Under the pieces are notes generated by a model. That model worked only from the letters and a program-made list of their open reading frames with translations. It was not told the DNA's origin and did not search any database. From JAPSGB01 sp963775185 (lineage in GTDB: Bacteria > Myxococcota_A > Polyangia > Polyangiales > Polyangiaceae), in the NCBI GenBank assembly GCA_963775185.1, contig CAVZIE010000037.1, forward strand, positions 186,001-250,000: 64,000 bases of DNA, read 5' to 3'. Within the stretch, counting starts at the first letter, position 1; every line of letters begins with the position of its first letter. Position numbers and translations under genes: made by a program. Below are positions 47,301 through 54,078 of this stretch, piece by piece.

Positions 47301-47427
47301 TGTGGACGAGCGCGGCGAGCGCTTCTACGGCTCCTGCGGCTTGATCCGCTCCAACGGCGAGCCGAAGGCGGCCTGGAGCAACGTGCTCTTGCAGACCGCG
47401 TTGCGGCGGATCCCTCGTGGCGGCTGA
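44374..47427 (+). CDS. Repeat-propeller-glycosidase protein, cassette 2
   Basis: Protein of 1,017 residues with the same plan as the cassette-1 protein. Up to about residue 560 the two are nearly identical, apart from an 8-residue insert (TGPGAGGTKP region) and changes around VLVKQFEYIAYVEF. Beyond FGFWEFERRTRPRA they diverge sharply, though the barrel plan persists: SVGGEVDIY with Glu723 and VVMEEFGYP with Glu854 as candidate acids. The end differs in length but keeps CGPGEGIDWLGTGVDERG. Overlaps the following lipoprotein start by 11 bases. Confidence 0.65.
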   Translation: MGEADRCDSLAPTLLPCDTCCCAAVAPGATGVRAEELVTAAPEPCRCPPERAMAPLPIALATSSPERRQRNLARGIAETLDDSIELARRFRERHGAGRPHVGGVRAPVAATLDDSKRLAERFSERTRHDIATTLEESRQLAERWRARTAPSVARTLAESYDLARRFQRGQLRPAEPYRPPLPQGRPLLPRTLDDSLAFAARRPTATTSASLADAKAAAARFGARSQAANARYNVSELVKGPLLRGPDAVVEEPQGPTLRTRGGTGPGAGGTKPLLIDEPVTFKNALWTEYPVVLVKQFEYIAYVEFVDIAAGGGYVWAVSSFHDVYVLRPGSPAFERADGAPAATRVAVLSDGSPVVVTPNHRIEIGRRAGEHWIDLSLYSSLAQSPVSAIDVGAGDAQDDYPYGQIAVTLMDGRVFSFQHGFVPVDGGITIAAIALARNGAPRTRSSDGAPLYTLWAVGDNGDLFVGPGWQYADGFPIQVEALRSVPAPFAAADVGVDNQGVAFVSGSSGDAWQLDTFGNRWLDTRGKAKAIAAGPDGSMWIVGQDGTIYNRGGRSFGFWEFERRTRPRADPHESWCEYAAETPAPTFATVSKNLQSFLSTRALPPILSEAVGRFVEGGATTVRLSQSFSDPAKPVAVGAALQLVIAAVLGIDVFLLIDIVRTGARIVPKGSVWEDKPFSEMIDDFNAFFDKFVDSVNNLFAGNKLPQRFEDVVKYLSVGGEVDIYVYHRPSDQWPEWITFYHGVGAHIRASVPRVKIGSVTSLHGDNGFSGAAAYFDKNHPESSPIRLLNAASDFAGFTSYPEQTFELDDPATTTSQPVPGFSGAERYNYSVAERISQALQIAGDLPVVMEEFGYPTYDQSTIDALSPDWPSHDFPPSFYAQPSRGEAAQATAVDLAFQAWGGAGMRLPLFIWFTDFEMHIEGRGCNPRVGWMLPDNADPTYFKTNCNPCSNGVDDANCHACGPGEGIDWLGTGVDERGERFYGSCGLIRSNGEPKAAWSNVLLQTALRRIPRGG

Positions 47428-48724
47428 GCGGCTCGCCCGGCTCGTCGTGATCACGGTGGGTGCCGTCGCTGTGGCGTGCGGTAGTGCCGACCAAGCGGAC
47501 GAGCCCGACGCGAGCGTTGCGCTGCCCGATGGTGGCGTCGATGCAGCGCTCATCGCGGCGGATGGCAGCGATACCCCAATACCGCTGCGAGCGTGGGAGC
47601 AGCCAGCATGGGACCAGGGCCACGTGAACGTCGGTTGCGCACCGGAACGGGCCGACAAGAACCTAGCGCCACCGCACACCCTGGTCTCGGCGCGCACGGG
47701 GCTTCTCAATCTGGGCGTGTCCCCGTTCGGCCCGATCTGGCTCGAACACAACGCCGGTCTCCAAGTCTACCGCGGCGGCAAGATGGACGTCTTGTTCAAC
47801 GACGCGGACATGGATCCTGCGGGCAACTGGGCGTCTTCTGCGGAATGGTTTACGTTCGAATCCACCAATACCTTTTATTACTACTACGTTACAGCTGGAG
47901 CCAACTCGGGAACATCGGTCGCTTCGTGTAACGGGGGACCTTTCGTGGCCGTAGCGCTCGATAACGACTTCCTGTTTGGGTTGTGGTCGGACGATTCGCA
48001 GATGTGGCTCGACGGCGGTAGCAGGTTGTGGGAGGTTCTTAAGGTTCCCCTTGGCGCGCCTTTCTGCAACGCGCCCGGCGAGGTTGTCTACGATCTCCAG
48101 ACCGAGCACGGTCGCGGAATCGCCGTGGACGAACAATACCTGTACGCGTTGCTTGAAGACGCGGACACTGGCGACTTCACCCTCCGGCGTATACCCAAAG
48201 CCGGTGGAACGCCGGTCATCCTCGCGGCCGGCGTCGATCCAGAGTCGCCGAAACTGTTCGGGTTCAACGCGCGCGCGACACTCGTCGCTCATCGTGGAAC
48301 GGTCATCTGGGCACACGAAGGCCTGTATGGCCCGGAAGGACACGTGCGGTATGTCCAGATGGCCGCTAGCGACCGACCCGCAACAACGCTCGTCTACGAG
48401 CCGGACGATATCCCGACCCAAATTCCAGGTCTCTTCGAGCAGGCCGCCATCGCGCTCGACGACGAATATGCGTACTGGACGACTCAGACCGGCTTCGTCA
48501 AGCGCATCCGCCTCTGCGGCGGTGAGCCCGAGATCCTCGCGTCGAACCAGGACCAACCCATCGCGATCGCGGTGGACGACAACGCCGTCTACTGGCTGAA
48601 CCACGGCACGAAGCCCGGCACCGGCACGGTCATGCGCATGCGCAAGCTCGACGCGCCGGGATACAGCGACGCCGGCATCACGGACGCGGACGCGAGCGCG
48701 AAGGACGCCGATGGCGGCGACTGA
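47417..48724 (+). CDS. Propeller lipoprotein, cassette 2
   Basis: Protein of 435 residues starting at GTG inside the end of the large gene. Lipobox AVAC, an Asp/Ala-rich linker, then propeller blades (GIAVDEQYLYALLEDADTG, IALDDEYAYWTTQTGFVK). The last ~100 residues match the cassette-1 lipoprotein; the rest is a different sequence of similar length, with an aromatic stretch (FYYYYVTAG) and lower GC. Ends in DADASAKDADGGD. Confidence 0.7.
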   Translation: MAAERLARLVVITVGAVAVACGSADQADEPDASVALPDGGVDAALIAADGSDTPIPLRAWEQPAWDQGHVNVGCAPERADKNLAPPHTLVSARTGLLNLGVSPFGPIWLEHNAGLQVYRGGKMDVLFNDADMDPAGNWASSAEWFTFESTNTFYYYYVTAGANSGTSVASCNGGPFVAVALDNDFLFGLWSDDSQMWLDGGSRLWEVLKVPLGAPFCNAPGEVVYDLQTEHGRGIAVDEQYLYALLEDADTGDFTLRRIPKAGGTPVILAAGVDPESPKLFGFNARATLVAHRGTVIWAHEGLYGPEGHVRYVQMAASDRPATTLVYEPDDIPTQIPGLFEQAAIALDDEYAYWTTQTGFVKRIRLCGGEPEILASNQDQPIAIAVDDNAVYWLNHGTKPGTGTVMRMRKLDAPGYSDAGITDADASAKDADGGD

Positions 48725-50390
48725 CCTCGAGCCGCGGGATTCCGCGCCGGACCGACCAACGACGCCGTTGCCCATCGCGCTTGCGACGAGCTCGCCCGAG
48801 CGCCAGCAGCGCAACCTCGCGCGCGGCATCGCCGAGACGCTCGACGACAGCATCGAGCTGGCGCGCCGCTTCCGCGAACGCCACGGCGCCGGCCGCCCCC
48901 ACGTGGGGGGCGTGCGGGCGCCGGTGGCGGCGACGCTCGACGACAGCAAGCGCCTCGCCGAGCGGTTCAGCGAGCGCACCCGGCACGACATCGCGACCAC
49001 GCTGGAGGAATCGAGGCAGCTCGCCGAGCGCTGGCGCGCGCGCACCGCGCCCAGCGTCGCCCGCACGCTCGCCGAGTCGTACGACCTGGCGCGGCGCTTC
49101 GAGCGCGGCCAGCTGCGGCCCGCCGAACCGTACCGGCCGCCGCTCCCGCAAGGCAGGCCGCTGCTGCCCCGCACGCTCGATGACAGCCTCGCGTTCGCGG
49201 CGCGGCGCCCGACGGCGACGACGTCCGCATCGCTCGCGGACGCGAAGGCCGCGGCGGCGCGCTTTGGCGCGCGCTACAACGTCAGCGAGCTCGTCAAGGG
49301 GCCGTTGCTGCGCGGGCCGGATGCGGTCGTGGAAGAGCCACAGGGACCAACGCTCAGGACGAGAGGCGGCCCGGGGCCGGGCGCAGGCGGAACCAAGCCG
49401 CTACTGCTTGACGAGCCGGTCACGTTCAAGAACGCGCTGTGGACGGAGTACCCGGTCGTGTTGGTCAAGCAGTTCGAATACATCGCGTACGTCGAATTCG
49501 TCGATATCGCGGCGGGGGGCGGCTACGTGTGGGCGGTCAGCTCCTTCCACGACGTGTACGTCCTGCGCCCGGGCTCCCCGGCATTCGAGCGCGCCGACGG
49601 TGCCCCGGCCGCGACGCGTGTCGCCGTGCTGTCGGATGGAAGCCCCGTGGTCGTGACACCCAACCATCGTATCGAGATCGGGCGACGCGCTGGCGAGCAC
49701 TGGATCGACCTGTCGCTGTACTCGTCGCTCGCGCAATCGCCGGTCTCCGCAATCGACGTCGGCGCGGGCGACGCCCAGGACGACTATTCCTACGGCCAGA
49801 TCGCCGTCCTCGCCTTCCTCGCCTTCCTCGACGAGGTGATCCCATACGCAAGAGGCTTGTTCCCGAACGCGCTTCTCGGAGTGTCCATGACGGCGGGCGA
49901 AGCTGCAGGGTTGCGCGTAGAAACGGGCAGCTACTACGACGCCTACAGGCAAGTCGTAGCGAGATCGGACATGCTAACCGTCACGTACTACGTTCCGGAC
50001 GCGGCTGCTTTTCCGCTGTTGCCGGCGCTGCTGTCCGGCGCAAGGTTCGACGGGCGGGCGCGCCCGCTGGTCCTCCAGGAGATCGGGTTCCTTCCCGACG
50101 ACGAGATCAGTCAGGTTACCTTCTGCGACGAGCTATTCGCCGTCTGGGACGAACGCAAGCTGGCGATTCCGTATCTCGGCTTCTTCGGGCTCTTCGATTG
50201 GTACGTGAGCCCGCACGCCGTGGCCAGTTGCGATCCCTGCACAGCGGACTGCACGATCCCTCGCGAAGCAAACAAGACGCAGATCGCAGCCACTGTCCGC
50301 TACACAGGGCTCATCCGTACTGACGGCTCGCCGAAGCCAGCGTGGACGACTGTGATCGACCAGCTCGAAGCTCGCCAGGTGCCGCCTTGA
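48711..50390 (+). CDS. Shortened repeat-propeller-glycosidase chimera, cassette 3
   Basis: Protein of 559 residues. ATG lies inside the lipoprotein end (14-base overlap); the first codons run through a REP-like arm (PRDSAPDRPTTP), which replaces the Cys-rich start and the two small genes. The TLxDS repeats and first propeller blades follow, almost identical to cassette 2, until SYGQIAV (about residue 366, base 49808). There it jumps to the second half of another barrel (LDEVIPYARGLFPNALLG). The nucleophile-like Glu457 (LVLQEIGF) remains, but the GGEVD acid/base segment is lost, so activity is unlikely. Confidence 0.6.
   Translation: MAATDLEPRDSAPDRPTTPLPIALATSSPERQQRNLARGIAETLDDSIELARRFRERHGAGRPHVGGVRAPVAATLDDSKRLAERFSERTRHDIATTLEESRQLAERWRARTAPSVARTLAESYDLARRFERGQLRPAEPYRPPLPQGRPLLPRTLDDSLAFAARRPTATTSASLADAKAAAARFGARYNVSELVKGPLLRGPDAVVEEPQGPTLRTRGGPGPGAGGTKPLLLDEPVTFKNALWTEYPVVLVKQFEYIAYVEFVDIAAGGGYVWAVSSFHDVYVLRPGSPAFERADGAPAATRVAVLSDGSPVVVTPNHRIEIGRRAGEHWIDLSLYSSLAQSPVSAIDVGAGDAQDDYSYGQIAVLAFLAFLDEVIPYARGLFPNALLGVSMTAGEAAGLRVETGSYYDAYRQVVARSDMLTVTYYVPDAAAFPLLPALLSGARFDGRARPLVLQEIGFLPDDEISQVTFCDELFAVWDERKLAIPYLGFFGLFDWYVSPHAVASCDPCTADCTIPREANKTQIAATVRYTGLIRTDGSPKPAWTTVIDQLEARQVPP
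48738..48757. repeat. REP-like element at cassette 2/3 junction
   Basis: GATTCCGCGCCGGACCGACC, read in frame at the start of the chimeric gene. It stands where the unrelated type A/type B genes and the Cys-rich segment lie in cassettes 1 and 2. Confidence 0.85.
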
Positions 50391-50395
50391 TACGG

Positions 50396-51511
50396 ATGAG
50401 CGCAAGTTTGGTAACCCTGCTGTGCGCGGCCGGCGCGTGCTCCGGGCAGGCGACGACTTCCGCTGCGAACGACGGCGGCGCGGAGACGGGCAAGACCGGA
50501 TCCGGCTTTGCGTCGGATGCGATGCTCGACGCGGATGCCGGCTCGACGATGGACGCGCAGCCCGATCCCCCGGATGTCCAGAAGCCGTGCCCGCCTCCGC
50601 CCCCGGCAGCGCTGCAAACGCCCGAGTCGGTTGTGGAAGCCGATACGCTCGATGGTTGGCAGCCTATGGCCGGGTCCTTCGGGCACTCCGCGCTGGGCAC
50701 GGTCTGGACGCAAGAGGCGCAGCCACCCCAGTACTCCTATGGCAGTTGCGAATCGGCCTATTGGCTCCCCGAGGGCGCCGCTCAGGCGATTCCTTTCGGC
50801 CCGTCGTCGTGCGTCCAACTCATGGCTGTCGCGGACACCGCGGTGTACTTGACCGTGGGCTCCGACACATTCGCATTCGGGCTATTGGACGGTGGCTTGG
50901 TACAACTCGGCAAGGTAGGAGTTGTAGGGGGATTGCTGCCAGGCCCAGCGTTCGTCGCGGACCGTCTGGTGTTCTGGGACCACGTTTCCGGCAACACACT
51001 GCTGAGCGAGCCCGTCCCGCTCGGGACGGCCGAAACGCTGGCAGCCTTCCCGGACCATGGTGGAGCCATGGCGTCGGATGGTAGCCGCCTCTTCGTGGAA
51101 ACAGGGGACTTCTTCGGCGCGACGGCCCAACTGTACGAGGTGAGTGTCCCGAGCGGTACGCGACGGTCAGTCGGGGTTTTCCCGTCACCACATCAGTTCT
51201 TCGTCGCAGGCGGCGGCTACGTCTACCAGGCGAACCAGAAGGATTCGGAGATCGAGCAGGTCGACGTGAAGACTGGAGAGCTCGCGGTAGCGGTAGCTGT
51301 CGGATCCAGCGAAATCACCGGGGCAGTCGCCGACCCGGAGTATCTGTACTTCGCGGAGCGCCACACGGACGTCTACCGACGCAGGCATTGCGGTGGCTCG
51401 CCGCAGCTCATCGAACATGGCGCCGCTGTGTACTATCTCAAGCACGATAGGGACTATCTCTACTTCTGGGATGGCTCGAATTCTGTCGAACGGCTTGCGA
51501 AGCCGCCATGA
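50396..51511 (+). CDS. Propeller lipoprotein, cassette 3, divergent
   Basis: Protein of 371 residues. ATG 50396 is 5 bases after the previous stop; a TTG at 50387 would overlap it. Lipobox AGAC, then an Asp/Ala/Gly linker and propeller strands (AVADTAVYLTVGSDTFAFG, FFVAGGGYVYQANQKDSE, EYLYFAERHTDVYRR). It lacks the conserved C-terminal block (GTVMRMRKLDAPGY) of the other cassette lipoproteins. Confidence 0.65.
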   Translation: MSASLVTLLCAAGACSGQATTSAANDGGAETGKTGSGFASDAMLDADAGSTMDAQPDPPDVQKPCPPPPPAALQTPESVVEADTLDGWQPMAGSFGHSALGTVWTQEAQPPQYSYGSCESAYWLPEGAAQAIPFGPSSCVQLMAVADTAVYLTVGSDTFAFGLLDGGLVQLGKVGVVGGLLPGPAFVADRLVFWDHVSGNTLLSEPVPLGTAETLAAFPDHGGAMASDGSRLFVETGDFFGATAQLYEVSVPSGTRRSVGVFPSPHQFFVAGGGYVYQANQKDSEIEQVDVKTGELAVAVAVGSSEITGAVADPEYLYFAERHTDVYRRRHCGGSPQLIEHGAAVYYLKHDRDYLYFWDGSNSVERLAKPP

Positions 51512-51551
51512 GCACCTTGCCACTTCGATGTATCGTCGGCGTGCGCTTGCA

Positions 51552-51602
51552 CCCGTGCGGCCCGGCGAAGGCCTCGACTCGCTTGGCACCGGCGGCGCGT
51601 AG
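51552..51602 (+). pseudogene. Glycosidase 3'-end scrap
   Basis: Fifty bases (CCGTGCGGCCCGGCGAAGG onward) correspond to CGPGEGLDSLGTG near the end of the large cassette proteins, then stop. No flanking gene continues it. Confidence 0.5.
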
Positions 51603-51761
51603 TCCAACGGTGATGTGGCGGCATCGACCGGGCGCGGCCGTGAAGGCGATGCTGGCTGCGATTGCCATCGCAGCTCCGGCTGCGACCGCTTGCGGCGGCA
51701 TGGCAACGACTCGCGCCGCAGCACGTGTGCCCCCACCGGCGAGTGCTGGCAGGAGCGCGCC

Positions 51762-52118
51762 GTGAAAGTGGCGTTCGAGCAGTGGAGTAGCGCGAAGCTC
51801 CGCATCCCCCTGATGATCTGGTTCACCGCGTACGAACAGCATATCGAAGGCGACGGATGCAGCTGCCTCACTGCTTGGGAAGACCTGATCAAGCAAGCCG
51901 GCGGAACATGCGCGACGACCTGCAATCCGTGCGTGGACCCGAGCTGTCACATGTGCAGTGGCGGCGAGCTGATCGACTTCCTGGGCCAAGAGCCCACGGA
52001 GCGTGACAAGCGGTTCTTCGGGTCTGACGGCCTCATCCAGTCCGACGGGACGCCCAAACCAGCTTGGAACGCACTGTCGTCGCTCACTGGCGCTCTGCGG
52101 GTGCCTCGTGGCGCGTAG
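51762..52118 (+). pseudogene. C-terminal fragment of a cassette glycosidase
   Basis: From GTG 51762 the 118 residues VAFEQWSSAKLRIPLMIWFT through FFGSDGLIQSDGTPKPAW align with the last ~130 residues of the large cassette proteins (compare DEWNKAKLRIPVIIWLPLF). The propeller, repeats and catalytic part are absent. The segment upstream (51645-51761) encodes a lipoprotein-signal-like scrap (AIAIAAPAATACGG) in another frame. Overlaps the next lipoprotein start by 11 bases, as in intact cassettes. Confidence 0.65.
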
Positions 52119-53298
52119 GGCTAGACGACCGCGCTGGCCAGTGCTGGTTGCGTGCGCGTCCATCGCATCGTGTGGAACCACGAGTCTGGAGCTCGCTCCG
52201 GATGCCGCCGGCGCTGCGGGAACGGGCGCGCTCGATGCATCGGGTTCCGACGCCGACTCGTCTTCGGTTCCGGACTGCGCAGTCGGCACCGGCGCAACGT
52301 TTGGGCAACCGGAAGTCGTTGTCGCGGGACGGAAAGGACTGGCTCTGGTCGCGGCGTCCAGCTCTGGCCCGGTGTGGGTCGAGATCGATCCCTCCGGAGT
52401 AGATCCCTCTTCCGGCCCCCTTGCCGTTGTCGCCATCGAGAGTGGCGCGCCACGCGTTGTTTTCAGCGTCCCGGAGCGCTGCGATCCCGGCGCGGTTCAC
52501 GTCGCCCGTGCCGCCTTCGGCGTGAGTTACTTCGAATGGGGATATAGCGGCGCCAGCTTTTCGGGGGTCACGTGGGGACCGCTCGACGGATCGCAGCAAG
52601 TGCACTCGGCCGAGTCTACGGACTACGCAAATTTCGCGCTGGATCCGAAGTACGTGTACGTAGCGGACTGGCCGCCGATCTTGAAGCGATGTTCGATCGC
52701 GGCCGACTGCACGGCGCCCGACGAGATGTCCGGCATCAACGGGTTCCTCGCGGTCGATCAGACGGGGACCTACGTTCTCCATTGGGCTACCGAAGGCAGC
52801 TTCGTGGCCCGCATCATCGCCTGGAGCGCGCAACCGCAGATGCTCGCGCAAAACCTTGGCGGACCTCCCGATAAGGTCGGTGGCTTCTTGGTCGATGGCG
52901 GAGCGGCATTCTGGACGACCGGCGACGAGATCGTATACGAGCTGCCCGCGGGCGCGACCGTGCCGCGCGTGCTCGTGGACGACCCGGACGGCGTTTGGGC
53001 GTTGGCGATCGATACGACCTCGGTTTACTGGGCTTCCGGCGACGGCTGGAAGTCACCGGGGGGCATGGTGAAGCGCGTCGGTCGCTGCGGCGGGACGCCA
53101 GAGATTCTCGTGGCAGGGCAACGCTGGAGCGACGAGTTTCGCGATCCGGTCGGCATCGCCGTTGGGGACGACGCGCTCTACTGGCTGACGGGCACCGGCA
53201 CGGTCATGCGCATGCGCAAGCTCGACGCGCCGGGATACAGCGACGCCGGCATCACGGACGCGGACGCGAGCGCGAAGGACGCCGATGGCGGCGACTGA
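52108..53298 (+). CDS. Propeller lipoprotein, cassette 3b
   Basis: Protein of 396 residues. GTG start in the end of the glycosidase fragment. Signal peptide with lipobox IASC, linker, and propeller strands (YANFALDPKYVYVADWPP, FLVDGGAAFWTTGDEIVYEL, IAVGDDALYWLTGTG). It ends with the conserved block (MRMRKLDAPGYSDAG, DADASAKDADGGD), which runs directly into the next unit start. Confidence 0.7.
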   Translation: MARRARRPRWPVLVACASIASCGTTSLELAPDAAGAAGTGALDASGSDADSSSVPDCAVGTGATFGQPEVVVAGRKGLALVAASSSGPVWVEIDPSGVDPSSGPLAVVAIESGAPRVVFSVPERCDPGAVHVARAAFGVSYFEWGYSGASFSGVTWGPLDGSQQVHSAESTDYANFALDPKYVYVADWPPILKRCSIAADCTAPDEMSGINGFLAVDQTGTYVLHWATEGSFVARIIAWSAQPQMLAQNLGGPPDKVGGFLVDGGAAFWTTGDEIVYELPAGATVPRVLVDDPDGVWALAIDTTSVYWASGDGWKSPGGMVKRVGRCGGTPEILVAGQRWSDEFRDPVGIAVGDDALYWLTGTGTVMRMRKLDAPGYSDAGITDADASAKDADGGD

Positions 53299-54078
53299 CA
53301 TCGAGCCGCGGGATTCCGCGCCGGACCGACCAATGACGCCGTTGCCCATCGCGCTTGCGACGAGCTCGCCCGAGCGCCAGCAGCGCAACCTCGCGCGCGG
53401 CATCGCCGAGACGCTCGACGACAGCATCGAGTTGGCGCGCCGCTTCCGCGAACGTCACGGCGCTGGCCGCCCCCACGTGGGGGGCGTGCGGGCGCCGGTG
53501 GCGGCGACGCTCGACGACGCGAAGCGCGTGGCCGAGCGCTTCAGCTCGACGATCCCGCGTGCGCCGACCTGGGGCCAGTGGTGGGCGTCCCTGGTGCGGG
53601 TGCGCGATCTCGAACCGGGCGATCGACCGCGCGACTGGACGGAGCCGGACGGCGACACCTTGGGCGACACCATCGGCGATGCGGACAATACCCCCGCGCC
53701 GGCGCGGGTCGACACGGGGACGACAAGCCGCAGCGCTACAAGGTGCAGTTCAAAGCGACCGACGAGTACGTCGCGCTGCTGGAGCGCGCGAAGGATCTGC
53801 TCTCGCACACCGGCACGGATCGATCGCTCGAGACAGTCCACCTGCGCGCGCTGCAGGCGCTGGTGGCGGAGCTGGAGAAGCGGCGCTTCGGCGTCGGGGC
53901 GAAGCCGCGGAGCGCAAGCACGAAGCGTGCCGGCGTACCGCGCCAGCGCGGGTCGAATTCGAACGCGGAGCCGGAGTCGAAGCCGGAGTCGAAGTCGAGC
54001 CGGCATGTCCCGGTCGCCGTGCGTCGCGAGGTGTGGGAGCGCGATGGCGGGGACAGCGTCACGGCAGCGGGCAGTTGA
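53285..54078 (+). pseudogene. Cassette 4 N-terminal fragment fused to truncated HNH endonuclease
   Basis: ATG 53285 begins as in cassette 3, with a REP-like arm in frame (PRDSAPDRPMTP), then two TLDDS repeats. After VAERFSSTIPRAPTWGQWW it leaves the family. From about 53718, after a frame change, it reads YKVQFKATDEYVALLERAKD, LETVHLRALQALVAELEKRR and HVPVAVRREVWERDGG, the linker and start of a myxobacterial HNH endonuclease, then stops before the HNH core, against the convergent lipoprotein gene. Confidence 0.6.
53312..53331. repeat. REP-like element at cassette 3/4 junction
   Basis: GATTCCGCGCCGGACCGACC again, in the same position relative to the reading frame as at 48738. Confidence 0.85.

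Larger units (their letters stand above)
38443..53540 (+). repeat. Tandem cassette array (constant and variable blocks)
   Basis: Four successive units of the same gene set in one orientation. Constant blocks, almost identical in DNA: 38817-40870 and 43972-46040 (second small protein plus N-terminal and propeller parts of the large protein), partly again at 48760-49808 and 53338-53540. The lipoprotein C-terminal segment is also shared (about 43285-43510, 48460-48665, 53190-53290). Blocks between them differ strongly. A REP-like arm sits at each unit junction: 43598, 48738 and 53312. Confidence 0.85.

Noticed and set aside
44416..47751. Minus-strand open frame of 1,111 codons opposite the cassette-2 enzyme
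   Set aside because: Antisense shadow: Arg-rich, no motif, and the plus frame has domain structure and paralogues.
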